DNA of 64,000 bases, taken from positions 1,240,001 to 1,304,000 of the forward strand of contig NZ_CP163443.1 in NCBI RefSeq assembly GCF_041053055.1. The letters run 5' to 3'. The notes beneath the pieces were generated by a model. The model searched no databases. It was given only the letters and a program-made list of their open reading frames with translations, and was not told the origin of the DNA. The stretch comes from Streptomyces sp. R41 (lineage in GTDB: Bacteria > Actinomycetota > Actinomycetes > Streptomycetales > Streptomycetaceae). Shown in pieces: positions 51,268-59,344 of the stretch (position 1 is its first letter; every line of letters begins with the position of its first letter). The position numbers and the translations under genes were made by a program.

Positions 51268-52335
51268 ATGTCCTCAAGACATTTCCTCGCCTGCGTGGCG
51301 CTGGTGCCGGTATTCGCCTTTCCGGTGGCCGCTCATGCGACCACGGAATCCGGCTCCGGCACGCCGCCTCAGAAGACCCACTTCGACCTGCAGGCCCACC
51401 GCGGCGGTATCGGTATGACGACCGAGGAGTCCCTGGAGGGATTCGGCAAGGCGCTGCGCCTCGGAGTGTCCACCCTGGAGCTCGACACCCACATCACCAA
51501 GGACGAGAAGGTCGTCGTCAATCACGACCGGCAGATCAGCGCCCAGAAGTGCCGTGACACGGCGCCGGTCACGCCCGGCGACCCGATGTTCCCGTACGTC
51601 GGGAAGTACATCAAAGACCTCACGCTGGCCCAGATCAAGACCATGGACTGCGGTTACCAGCAGCTGCCCGGTTTCCCCGAGCAGGAGGTGGTCAAGGGTT
51701 TCCGGATGGTCGAGCTGAAGGACGTCCTGAACCTGGTCAAGAGCTACCGCGCCAAGCAGGTCACTCTCAACATCGAGACGAAGGTCGAGGCGGGCGCGCC
51801 CGAACAGACCGCGCCGCGTGAGCTGTTCGTGCGTCGCGTCTACGAAGAGATCCACGCGTCGGGCATCGAGGACCAGGTCACCATCCAGTCCTTCGACTGG
51901 GGCGCCCTGAAGGCGATGCACAAGCTGGCGCCGAAGTGGCCGCTGGTCGCGCTGACGAACTACGACTTCCTCCAGGTCGGCCGGCCCGGCTCCTCCCCCT
52001 GGCTGGGCGGGATCGACGCCGACGACTACGGCGGCGACTTCGTGAAGGCAGCCGCCACCATCCCCGGTGTCAAAGCCCTTTCCCCCAACTACGGCTTCCC
52101 GCAGAGCGGCAAGGTCGGCGACCCGGGCTTCCGTTTCTACCCCGACCCGACGATGATCTCCGAGGCACACGCCAGGGGTCTCAAGGTCGTCCCGTGGACC
52201 TGCGACGATCCGGCCACCGTCGAGGCGCTCATGGACATGGGTGTGGACGGCATCATCACCAACTACCCCAACCACGTACGGCAGATCATGGCCGACCGCG
52301 GCATGCGCCTCCCCAAGGCCTACCAGCCTCGCTGA
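51268..52335 (+). CDS. Secreted glycerophosphodiester phosphodiesterase
   Basis: Encodes 355 residues from an ATG at 51268, with GTAAGG upstream as a weak ribosome binding site. A signal peptide (residues 1-24, cleavage after A-H-A) is followed by the GDPD TIM barrel: QAHRGG with the catalytic His, LELDTHITKD and VVNHD for calcium or magnesium and catalysis, NIETKVE, and the ending GIITNYPN. It would hydrolyse glycerophosphodiesters from lipids or teichoic acids to glycerol-3-phosphate and an alcohol outside the cell, a typical phosphate- or carbon-scavenging enzyme in soil actinobacteria. It converges on the PolX gene. Confidence 0.9.
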   Translation: MSSRHFLACVALVPVFAFPVAAHATTESGSGTPPQKTHFDLQAHRGGIGMTTEESLEGFGKALRLGVSTLELDTHITKDEKVVVNHDRQISAQKCRDTAPVTPGDPMFPYVGKYIKDLTLAQIKTMDCGYQQLPGFPEQEVVKGFRMVELKDVLNLVKSYRAKQVTLNIETKVEAGAPEQTAPRELFVRRVYEEIHASGIEDQVTIQSFDWGALKAMHKLAPKWPLVALTNYDFLQVGRPGSSPWLGGIDADDYGGDFVKAAATIPGVKALSPNYGFPQSGKVGDPGFRFYPDPTMISEAHARGLKVVPWTCDDPATVEALMDMGVDGIITNYPNHVRQIMADRGMRLPKAYQPR

Positions 52336-52377
52336 TCACAGGCGAGCGGCACAGGACGGCGCCCGGCCGGAACTCGC

Positions 52378-54138
52378 TCACGCCGCGGCGCGCCGCTTCG
52401 CCCGCCCCTTGTGCAGGAAGCGCCGCAACCGCGTCTGCGGCCAGGTGTTGATCACGTCGTCCTTGGTCAGCCAGCCGCGCTGCGCCGTCCCCACGCCGTA
52501 GCGCATGGCGGCCAGGTCGAGGATGGAGTGGGCGTCGCTGTCGATGGCGAACGTCACGCCGTGCCGCCTGGCCCGCAGGATGTCCTCGTCGCGCAGGTCG
52601 AGCCGGTGCGGATGGGCGTTGATCTCCAGGGCCGTGCCGGTACGCGCGCAGGCGGCGAAGACCGCGTCGAGGTCGACGTCGATGCCCGGCCGTTTGCCGA
52701 GGATGCGGGTGGTGGGGTGGCCGATGATGTTGACGTACGGGTTCTCGCAGGCCCGTACGATGCGGCGGGTCAGCTCAGCGCGCCCCTGGTTGAAGTGCGA
52801 GTGCACCGAGGCCACGCACAGGTCGAAGCCGGCCAGGAACTCCTCCGGCCAGTCCACCTCGCCGTCGGGGTCGATGTTCAGCTCCACGCCGTGCAGCAGC
52901 CGCATGCCGCCGCGACTGCCGTGTGTGTCGTACGTGCCGTCGAGTTCCTGTACTTGTTCGCGCTGGGCCAGCATCCGCTCGTCGGTCATCCGCTGCATGT
53001 ACAGGTTCGGTCCATGGTCGGTGATCGCGTAGTACGCGTAGCCGCGCTCCGCGGCCGCGGCGATCATCTCCTCGAGCGAGGCGAGGCCGTCGGTGAGGTC
53101 GGTGTGCGTGTGCAGGTCGCCCCGGAGGTCCGCCTCGGTCACCAGGTCGGGCAACTCGCCCCGCAGCCCGGCCTCGATCTCTCCGCGGTCCTCGCGCAGT
53201 GGTGGCGGGATCCACGGCAGGCCGAGCCGTGCGTACACCGCCTCCTCCGTCTCGGAAACGATCTTCTCCCCGCTCTCGACGTCGAACAGTCCGTACTCGG
53301 AGAGCTTGAGCCCCTGGTGCACGGCCAGTTCCCGGGTGCGGATGTTGTGTGCCTTCGAGCCGGTGAAGTACTGCAGGGCCGCTCCCCAGGAGTCCGGCGG
53401 CACGACACGCAGATCGACGGCCAGGCCCTTGGTGGTGCGGATGGACGTCTTGGTCTCACCCCGCGCGATGACCTCCGTGACGTACGGCAGTTCGGTGAAC
53501 GCCCGCATGATCGGCGCCGATTTGGTCGCCGCGGCCAGGATGTCGATGTCGCCGATCGTCTCGCGGACGCGGCGCAGCGACCCGGCGTACGTGCACCGCC
53601 GGCAGCCGGTCACGCCGGACAGTTCGGCGACGATGTCCTCGGCCAGGTCCATGGCGACATCGAGCAGGGCCCGGTCTCCGGAGGACTGCAGGAGAGCGAT
53701 GCCGTGGAGGATGTTCTCCTCCGTCTTGGGCCCGAAGCCCTTCAGGTCGCGCAGCTTCTCTTCGTGGATGGCATCGGCCAGTTCCTCGATCGAGGAGATG
53801 CCCAGCTCCTCGTACAGCGTCATCGCCTTCTTCGGGCCGAGTGCGGGGATGGCTGTCAGCCCTCGGACACCCGCGGGGATTTTCGCCCGCAGTTTCTCGA
53901 CGGCGGACACGCTGCCGCTGCGGAAGTACTCGACGACCTTCTCCGCGATCGACTTTCCGACGCCGGGGATCTCCTGGAGACCCTTGATGTCGAGCGTGGA
54001 CACGTCTTCGTGATAGCCGCCGATCGACCGGGCAGCCTTCTCGTAGACACGTGCCTTGAACGCGTCGCCTCCGGTGATCGAGATCAGGTCCGCGTATTCG
54101 TGGAACAGCGCGGCGATCTCGTCGTTGGACCGAGCCAC
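52378..54138 (-). CDS. polX: PolX-type DNA polymerase/PHP phosphoesterase
   Basis: Encodes 586 residues from a GTG at 54138, just after GGAGG. The N-terminal 8-kDa domain and helix-hairpin-helix motifs (EIPGVGKSIAEKV, LGPKKAMTLYEELG, GFGPKTEENIL) come first; the palm has YAGSLRR and the metal-binding GDIDIL plus a third Asp in VDLRVV; the C-terminal PHP domain has DLHTHTDLTDG, ITDHGPN, GVELNID and HPTTR, ending with IDSDAHS. This is the full bacterial PolX layout, a gap-filling repair polymerase with 3'-5' exonuclease and AP-endonuclease activity. It heads a repair-flavoured island with archease and RtcB. Confidence 0.95.
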   Translation of the reverse strand: MARSNDEIAALFHEYADLISITGGDAFKARVYEKAARSIGGYHEDVSTLDIKGLQEIPGVGKSIAEKVVEYFRSGSVSAVEKLRAKIPAGVRGLTAIPALGPKKAMTLYEELGISSIEELADAIHEEKLRDLKGFGPKTEENILHGIALLQSSGDRALLDVAMDLAEDIVAELSGVTGCRRCTYAGSLRRVRETIGDIDILAAATKSAPIMRAFTELPYVTEVIARGETKTSIRTTKGLAVDLRVVPPDSWGAALQYFTGSKAHNIRTRELAVHQGLKLSEYGLFDVESGEKIVSETEEAVYARLGLPWIPPPLREDRGEIEAGLRGELPDLVTEADLRGDLHTHTDLTDGLASLEEMIAAAAERGYAYYAITDHGPNLYMQRMTDERMLAQREQVQELDGTYDTHGSRGGMRLLHGVELNIDPDGEVDWPEEFLAGFDLCVASVHSHFNQGRAELTRRIVRACENPYVNIIGHPTTRILGKRPGIDVDLDAVFAACARTGTALEINAHPHRLDLRDEDILRARRHGVTFAIDSDAHSILDLAAMRYGVGTAQRGWLTKDDVINTWPQTRLRRFLHKGRAKRRAAA

Positions 54139-54157
54139 ACCTCCAGAGTAGGCACGT

Positions 54158-54802
54158 TCACTCGAGGTGGTCCTCGCACCACTCCCTGGCCGCCTCGGCG
54201 ACCTCCTCCAGTGCGCCGGGCTCCTCGAACAGGTGGGTGGCACCGGGCACCAGGCGCAGCGAGTGCGAGACCCGCAACCGCAGGGCCGCCTCCTGGTTCA
54301 GCCGCAGAACTTCCCGGTCCCGGCCGCCGACGATGAGCAGGACCGGGGCCTGTACGCGGGGCAGGGCATCGTCCGCCAGGTCCGGCCGACCGCCCCGCGA
54401 CACCACGGTCAGAACGCGTTCCGGCCGCTCCGCCGCGGCCACCAGAGCCGCTGCCGCCCCGGTGCTGGCGCCGAAGAGGATCACCGGCAGTCCCTTGGTG
54501 TCGGACTGCGCCGCCAGCCAGTCGATCACGGCAGCCACGCGGCTTCCCAGCAGCGGGATGTCGAAGCGGTGCTCCCGCGTCCAGGCGTCCTCACGGTCCT
54601 CGCGTTCGGTGAGCAGGTCCATCAGCACGGTGCCGAGTCCGGCAGTGCGCAGGTGTTCGGCGACCATCCGGTTGCGGGGGCTGTGCCGGGAGCTGCCGCT
54701 GCCGTGCGCGAACAGCACCACCGCCCGGGCCGACGCCGGCACCACGACATCGCCCGCGAGCGACTCGCCGCCGACGGGCACCACGACCGACTGGGTGATC
54801 AT
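54158..54802 (-). CDS. Dienelactone-hydrolase-like alpha/beta hydrolase
   Basis: Encodes 214 residues from the ATG at 54802. A GTG at 54862 would add 20 residues but lies only 14 bases from a GGGTAC promoter box, so the inner start is preferred. Motifs are LFAHGSGSSRHSPRNR (oxyanion strand), FGASTGAAAAL (nucleophile Ser), VGGRDREV (acid) and GATHLFEEPG (His). Close relatives in actinobacteria are annotated as dienelactone hydrolase family or as phosphoribosyltransferase-fused hydrolases in stress loci. Here a phosphoribosyltransferase with matching family lies 3.5 kb away as a separate gene. The stop lies 20 bp before the PolX start, so the two can be co-transcribed. Confidence 0.8.
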   Translation of the reverse strand: MITQSVVVPVGGESLAGDVVVPASARAVVLFAHGSGSSRHSPRNRMVAEHLRTAGLGTVLMDLLTEREDREDAWTREHRFDIPLLGSRVAAVIDWLAAQSDTKGLPVILFGASTGAAAALVAAAERPERVLTVVSRGGRPDLADDALPRVQAPVLLIVGGRDREVLRLNQEAALRLRVSHSLRLVPGATHLFEEPGALEEVAEAAREWCEDHLE

Positions 54803-54875
54803 GACCGTCGTCTTCTTCCTTGGGTCGTACGGTCCTGTGGCCGATGTTTTCGGTTCCTTCACTCCTTCTCACCGC

Positions 54876-54897
54876 GTACCCCATACGCTGGATACTG
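54876..54897 (-). promoter_or_regulatory. Possible SigB-type -10 box for the hydrolase gene
   Basis: On the minus strand GGGTAC occupies 54881-54876, 74 bp upstream of the hydrolase start at 54802. A -35 matching GNNT at 14-16 bp is only partial (GATC at 15 bp). It also argues for the inner ATG start, since the outer GTG would leave almost no leader. Confidence 0.4.
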
Positions 54898-54937
54898 ATC
54901 GCTCATGAGCGGAGCGAACACACCCTCGCCCGTCGCC

Positions 54938-54963
54938 GTATGGCCTGGCGCGTCACGGGGTAC
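54938..54963 (+). promoter_or_regulatory. Probable SigB-type promoter for archease
   Basis: GTAT at 54938-54941, a 16-bp spacer and GGGTAC at 54958-54963 match the consensus GNNT-N14-16-GGGTAC/T reported for SigB-type stress sigma factors of Streptomyces. The archease start lies 47 bp downstream. Confidence 0.55.
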
Positions 54964-55010
54964 CCGTCCGCACGAGGCACCACGGCTCAGGGCCGCCGGA
55001 GGTGGTGGGC

Positions 55011-55466
55011 ATGGTCGGTGACACGGACGACGACATCCGGCTGCGGCGCCAGGGCGGCAGCGGCCACCGGGCGCTGCCGCACACGGCCGACATGCGGATC
55101 GAAGCGTGGGGAGCGAGCCGTGAGCGCTGCCTGGTCGAGGCGGTGCTGGGGATGGTGGAGTGCTTCGCCGACGTCGCGGCGGCGCGGCCCACAGCCGTGG
55201 AGCACGTCCGGCTGGCGAAGGTCAGTGAGGACGACCTGCTCACCGCACTGCTGGACGAGGTCATCTTCCGTCTCGAGGTGGACGGCAGAGTGGCCGTCGA
55301 CGTGGAGGCGGACACGGTCGACGGCTGCCTCGACGTACGACTGGCGCTGGCCGAACTGGCAGACGTGGAGATCATCGGTGCCGTGCCCAAGGCCGTCTCC
55401 TGGCACGAACTGCGTATCGGACCCGACCCGTACGGCTGGTCGTGCGCGGTGACCGTCGACGTCTGA
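55011..55466 (+). CDS. Archease
   Basis: Encodes 151 residues from an ATG at 55011 with GGAGG eight bases upstream. It shows the archease pattern: GHRALPHTADMRIEAWG with the metal-binding His and Asp, the middle DEVIFRLE, and C-terminal KAVSWHELRI with the conserved acidic tail (VTVDV). Archease is the activator of the RtcB RNA ligase, speeding guanylylation and multiple turnover. RtcB itself is convergent just downstream on the other strand, so the two are neighbours but not co-transcribed. The stop codon lies within a tandem repeat. Confidence 0.93.
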   Translation: MVGDTDDDIRLRRQGGSGHRALPHTADMRIEAWGASRERCLVEAVLGMVECFADVAAARPTAVEHVRLAKVSEDDLLTALLDEVIFRLEVDGRVAVDVEADTVDGCLDVRLALAELADVEIIGAVPKAVSWHELRIGPDPYGWSCAVTVDV

Positions 55467-55541
55467 GGCATCCCGCCCGCACTCAGTCGGGCGACGTGTG
55501 AGGCGCCCCGTCCCGCACTCCGTCCGGCGACGTGTGAGACG
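55457..55541 (+). repeat. About 36-bp tandem repeats at the archease 3' end
   Basis: A 30-bp unit of layout CCCGCACTC-n-GTC-n-GGCGACGTGTGAG occurs at 55476-55505 and 55512-55541 (27 of 30 identical), and the coding end of archease (GACGTCTGAGGC, from 55458) is an earlier copy of the same phase. The TGA stop is inside the repeated element. It lies between the convergent archease and RtcB genes. Confidence 0.7.
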
Positions 55542-55596
55542 TGCGGTCGGGCGGACACGCGCGACCGGGCGGGAACGCACGACCGCGCCCGAAGCC

Positions 55597-57009
55597 TCAA
55601 CCCTTCACCACGCCCAGCGGCACCAGCCGGGCGACCGTTCGGCACAGCCCCGCGCCCTCGCTCGCCGCCACCACCGCGCCGACGTCCTTGTACGCCTCCG
55701 GGGTCTCCTCCGACAGCCCGCGCAACGACCGGGGCCGCACCGCGATGCCCTGTGCCTCCAAACGGGCCCGCAGCTCCTTCCCGCTGGTCGCACGTGCGGC
55801 CTGGTGCCGGCTCATGACCCTGCCCGCGCCGTGGCAGGTGGAGAAGAACGCGTCACCACCGGGAACGCCGGTCAGGACGTACGAGGCCGTGCCCATGGTT
55901 CCGGGGATCAGCACCGGCTGGCCCACCTCGCGCAGGTCCTCCGGGAGGTCGGGATGTCCGGGCGGGAAGGCGCGGGTGGCGCCCTTGCGGTGGACGCACA
56001 GCAGGCGCGGCGCTCCGGCCACCGGATGGGTCTCCATCTTGGCGAGGTTGTGGGACACGTCGTACACCAGCGACAGCCGGGCGCCCGCGGCGCGGCGGAA
56101 GACCCGGCGGGCCGCGTCCGACAGCAACTGGCGGTTGGCGCGACCGTAGTTGGCCGCGGCGGCCATCGCACCCAGGTAGGCCTGCCCCTCGGGCGATTCG
56201 ACCGGGGTGCAGGCCAGCTGCCGGTCGGGGACGGTGATCCCATAGCGGGACATGGCGCGGTCCATCGCCCGGACGTGATCGGTGCAGATCTGGTGGCCGA
56301 GGCCGCGCGAACCGCAGTGGATCATTACGCACACCTGGCCGGCGGTGAGCCCGAACGCGGCGGCGGCCGTCTCGTCGTACACCTCGTCGACCTGCTGCAC
56401 CTCGAGAAAGTGATTGGCGGACCCCAGGCTGCCCACCTGCCCCAGGCCCCGCTCCCGTGCCCGCTCGCTCACCTGGCCCACATCGGCGTCGGCGACCGCC
56501 CCGCCGTCCTCGCACCGCCTCAGGTCGCGCTCCTCGCCGTACCCCTCCCCCACGGCGTACCGGGAGCCGCCCCGGAGGATCCGCTCCAGCTGTCCGGGAC
56601 GGATGGACCGCCACACCCCGCCGGGTCCCGCGCCACGCGGGATCGCCCGGTCCAGTCCGTCCATGACCGCGGTCAGCGCCGGCTCGAGCGCCCGCCGGTC
56701 CAGGTCGACGGCGAGCAGCCGTACCCCGCAGGAGATGTCGAAGCCGACCCCTCCGGGCGAGACGACACCGCCGTCGTCCACGTCGGTCGCGGCCACCCCG
56801 CCGATCGGGAAGCCGTAGCCCCAGTGGATGTCCGGCATGGCGTACGACGCGGCGACGATGCCTGGCAGCGTGGCCACATGGACGACCTGCTCCAGCGATT
56901 TCTGGGCGTCCCTGAGCAGCGCCCGGGACGCGAATACCACCCCGGGTACCCGCATCTGCCCCTGCGGGTCGATGCGGAAGCGGTGGGGACGTTCCTCGAC
57001 CAGTTCCAC
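55597..57009 (-). CDS. rtcB: RNA-splicing ligase RtcB
   Basis: Encodes 470 residues from a GTG at 57009 behind GGGAGG. RtcB hallmarks are complete: [14 protein letters not shown], the metal Cys in [50 protein letters not shown] and the guanylylated His in [10 protein letters not shown]. RtcB joins 2',3'-cyclic phosphate or 3'-phosphate ends to 5'-OH ends using GTP and manganese, repairing tRNA or rRNA cut by stress nucleases. It converges on its cofactor archease and has GGGTAC 36 bp upstream. Confidence 0.97.
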   Translation of the reverse strand: MELVEERPHRFRIDPQGQMRVPGVVFASRALLRDAQKSLEQVVHVATLPGIVAASYAMPDIHWGYGFPIGGVAATDVDDGGVVSPGGVGFDISCGVRLLAVDLDRRALEPALTAVMDGLDRAIPRGAGPGGVWRSIRPGQLERILRGGSRYAVGEGYGEERDLRRCEDGGAVADADVGQVSERARERGLGQVGSLGSANHFLEVQQVDEVYDETAAAAFGLTAGQVCVMIHCGSRGLGHQICTDHVRAMDRAMSRYGITVPDRQLACTPVESPEGQAYLGAMAAAANYGRANRQLLSDAARRVFRRAAGARLSLVYDVSHNLAKMETHPVAGAPRLLCVHRKGATRAFPPGHPDLPEDLREVGQPVLIPGTMGTASYVLTGVPGGDAFFSTCHGAGRVMSRHQAARATSGKELRARLEAQGIAVRPRSLRGLSEETPEAYKDVGAVVAASEGAGLCRTVARLVPLGVVKG

Positions 57010-57042
57010 GGCAGCCTCCCGTGCCCGGCATCCCCACGTCCG

Positions 57043-57070
57043 GGGTACCCCACGAGACACTTCCCTACCG
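57043..57070 (-). promoter_or_regulatory. GGGTAC box upstream of rtcB
   Basis: The palindrome GGGTACCC at 57043-57050 gives GGGTAC on both strands; on the minus strand it ends 36 bp before the rtcB start. The expected GNNT -35 is not matched exactly (GTAG at 14 bp, CGGT at 16 bp). The sequence flanking it (TACCCCACGAG-CAC on the plus strand) is shared with the box upstream of the phosphoribosyltransferase gene. Confidence 0.45.
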
Positions 57071-57156
57071 TCCCGACGCCCGGATCCTCGATGCGACGGA
57101 CGGAACGTGGTCGGTAGGCAACGTCTCGATGCGGCGACGGCTCCTAGAGTGGAGGC

Positions 57157-58293
57157 ATGGCCGGCGGGGCGGTGACGCTGTTCGTCTGCGGTGACGTGAT
57201 GCTCGGGCGCGGTGTCGATCAGATCCTGGCGCGGCCCGGTGATCCCGCCCTGCGGGAGGATTACGTCCGGGACGCCCGGTCGTACGTGCGCGAGGCGGAG
57301 TCGGTCAACGGTCCGATTCCGGTCCCGGTGGATCCGTCCTGGCCGTGGGGTGACGCGCTGCGGTTGCTGGAGGCGGCCGCCCCGGACGTCCGGATCGTGA
57401 ATCTGGAGACGGCCGTGACGCGCGGTGACGCGTTCGCGCCCGGCAAGGCGGTCCACTACCGCATGCACCCGGCCAACCTGCCCGCTCTCGCGGTGATCCG
57501 GCCCGACGTCTGCGTGCTGGCCAACAACCACGTCCTGGACTTCGGCCGCGCGGGCCTGGAGGAGACATTGGACTCGCTGGCCCGCGCGGGCGTGCCGACG
57601 GCGGGCGCGGGGCGGAACAGCGACGAGGCGTGGGCGCCCGTGGCGGTCCCCGTCCGCACCGGTGGCCGCGTGCTCGTCCTCGCCCTGGGGACGGTGTCCA
57701 GCGGCATCCCGCCCGGCTGGGCGGCGAGCGCCGACCTGCCCGGTGTCGCCTACGTTCCCGACCTGTCGGCCGGCGCGGCCGCGGCGGTGGTCCGGCGCGT
57801 GCGGCAGGCGAAGCGGGCGGACGACATCGCGGTCGTGTCCGTGCACTGGGGGTCCAACTGGGGCTACCGCGTTCCCCGGGAGCAGATCCGCTTCGCACAC
57901 GCGCTGGTGGACGGCGGCGTCGACATCGTCCACGGGCATTCCTCGCACCACCCCCGCCCCCTCGAGGTGTACCGCGACCGGCTGATCCTCCATGGCTGCG
58001 GCGACTTCATCGACGACTACGAGGGCATCTGCGGCTACGAGGAGTTCCGCGACGACCTCCGGATCGCCTACCTCGTCACGGTGGAGGCGGACACGGGACG
58101 GCTGACCGGCCTGCGCATGGTGCCGCTGCGGGCCCGGCGCATGCGCTTGGAGCCCGCACCGGACGAGGACCGCGACTGGCTGCGCGCCACCCTCGACCGC
58201 ATCAGCGACGGTGTGCACATCACCCTGGAGCCCGACGGCACGCTCTCGGCGGCGCCCTCAACCAGCGCAGACGCGACGGGAACCGGCCCGTGA
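57157..58293 (+). CDS. CapA-family metallophosphatase-like protein
   Basis: Encodes 378 residues from an ATG at 57157. Motifs of the CapA/PGA_cap family are evident: [40 protein letters not shown] and [10 protein letters not shown], with a C-terminal [12 protein letters not shown] strand. The fold is related to calcineurin-like phosphoesterases. Named members take part in poly-gamma-glutamate capsule synthesis, but most, such as this one without a signal peptide or capsule genes nearby, have unknown roles. It is divergent from rtcB. Confidence 0.85.
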   Translation: MAGGAVTLFVCGDVMLGRGVDQILARPGDPALREDYVRDARSYVREAESVNGPIPVPVDPSWPWGDALRLLEAAAPDVRIVNLETAVTRGDAFAPGKAVHYRMHPANLPALAVIRPDVCVLANNHVLDFGRAGLEETLDSLARAGVPTAGAGRNSDEAWAPVAVPVRTGGRVLVLALGTVSSGIPPGWAASADLPGVAYVPDLSAGAAAAVVRRVRQAKRADDIAVVSVHWGSNWGYRVPREQIRFAHALVDGGVDIVHGHSSHHPRPLEVYRDRLILHGCGDFIDDYEGICGYEEFRDDLRIAYLVTVEADTGRLTGLRMVPLRARRMRLEPAPDEDRDWLRATLDRISDGVHITLEPDGTLSAAPSTSADATGTGP

Positions 58294-58361
58294 ACCAGTG
58301 ACTGCGGCTCACGCCGCTCGGTGTCCCGGCGTGCCGCCGCCCGGGGCCGTTTCGCCCCCGC

Positions 58362-59006
58362 TCACCGACCGCCGTGCAGCGCCTCGAGCACATCGTCGTC
58401 CGTCAACTGCTCGAAGTCCTGGTACCACTCGCCGACGGCCATGAACGCGCTCGGCCGGTACAGGCATACCACGTCGTCGGCCTCCTCCCGCATGAGATCG
58501 GCCCCACGTGGCGAGCCGACGGGTACGGCCAGGATCACGCGTTCTGGCGCCTGACGGCGTACCGCACGCAGCGCGGCGCGTGCCGTCGAACCGGTCGCCA
58601 GCCCGTCGTCGACGAGAATCACGGTCCGGCCGCGCAGCGGTGGTGCCGGCCGGCCCTGCCGGTAGCGCTCCTCGCGGCGGCGCAGTTCGTTGCGTTCCCG
58701 CTCGACCACGTCTGCGAGGTCCGACTCGGTCAGCCCCAGCTGGTCCAGGGACCGCTTGTCGAAGAGGGGAGGGTCGTCGCCCGCGATCGCGCCGATGCCG
58801 AACTCCTCCTGGAACGGGGCGCCGATCTTGCGTACGACGAGCACGTCCAGCGGGGCTTCGAGCGCCCGCGCGACCTCCCGGGCGACCGCGACCCCGCCAC
58901 GCGGCAGGGCGAGGACCACCGGATCCGGAAGGGTGCCCTTTTCCTGCAGGACGCGCAGATGTTCCCCCAGCTCCCGCCCTGCCTGCTCACGGTCACGGAA
59001 CTGCAT
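58362..59006 (-). CDS. Phosphoribosyltransferase-domain protein
   Basis: Encodes 214 residues from an ATG at 59006 behind GGGAG. The type I PRTase fold has VVLALPRGGVAVAREVA near the N-terminus and the PRPP loop VILVDDGLATGSTA near residues 129-142, with a C-terminal VCLYRPSAFMAVGEWYQDF typical of a group found in stress or dormancy loci and sometimes fused to dienelactone-hydrolase-like domains. The substrate of this group is not established. A GNNT-N15-GGGTAC promoter lies 62 bp upstream. Confidence 0.88.
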   Translation of the reverse strand: MQFRDREQAGRELGEHLRVLQEKGTLPDPVVLALPRGGVAVAREVARALEAPLDVLVVRKIGAPFQEEFGIGAIAGDDPPLFDKRSLDQLGLTESDLADVVERERNELRRREERYRQGRPAPPLRGRTVILVDDGLATGSTARAALRAVRRQAPERVILAVPVGSPRGADLMREEADDVVCLYRPSAFMAVGEWYQDFEQLTDDDVLEALHGGR

Positions 59007-59344
59007 TGCCTCAGCTCCCTCGCATCACGGGGATGCCGGTCAGCACCGTTCTCCTCGTCTGTCCCGAGTACCCCACGAGGCACCGTCCACACCATTCGCC
59101 GAGAGCCCGCCCGTGGCGGTGCCGACGCGGTCTGCGCCGGTTCCGCACAGCGGCTGGTCTCCACCTGGTGGCGGCGGGAAATGGTGCACGTGCCCGGCCT
59201 GATCCGGTCGTCATGCGGACGAGAACGCTGGGCATCGGGGAAGCATCCAAGACGTCAGCGGACACAGGGAGATGTCGCGTTCCATACCTGGGGGCGCCGT
59301 CGACACCACCGCCGCCGTTCACGGCGCGCGGGCATGCAGCAGGC
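59007..59344. promoter_or_regulatory. Divergent region with a SigB-type promoter on the minus strand
   Basis: This 338-bp gene-free stretch contains, on the minus strand, GTGT (59092-59089), a 15-bp spacer and GGGTAC (59073-59068), matching GNNT-N14-16-GGGTAC and reading toward the phosphoribosyltransferase gene 62 bp away. The plus-strand half, leading to the metallophosphoesterase, contains GCATGC twice just before the start but no promoter I can assign. Confidence 0.5.
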
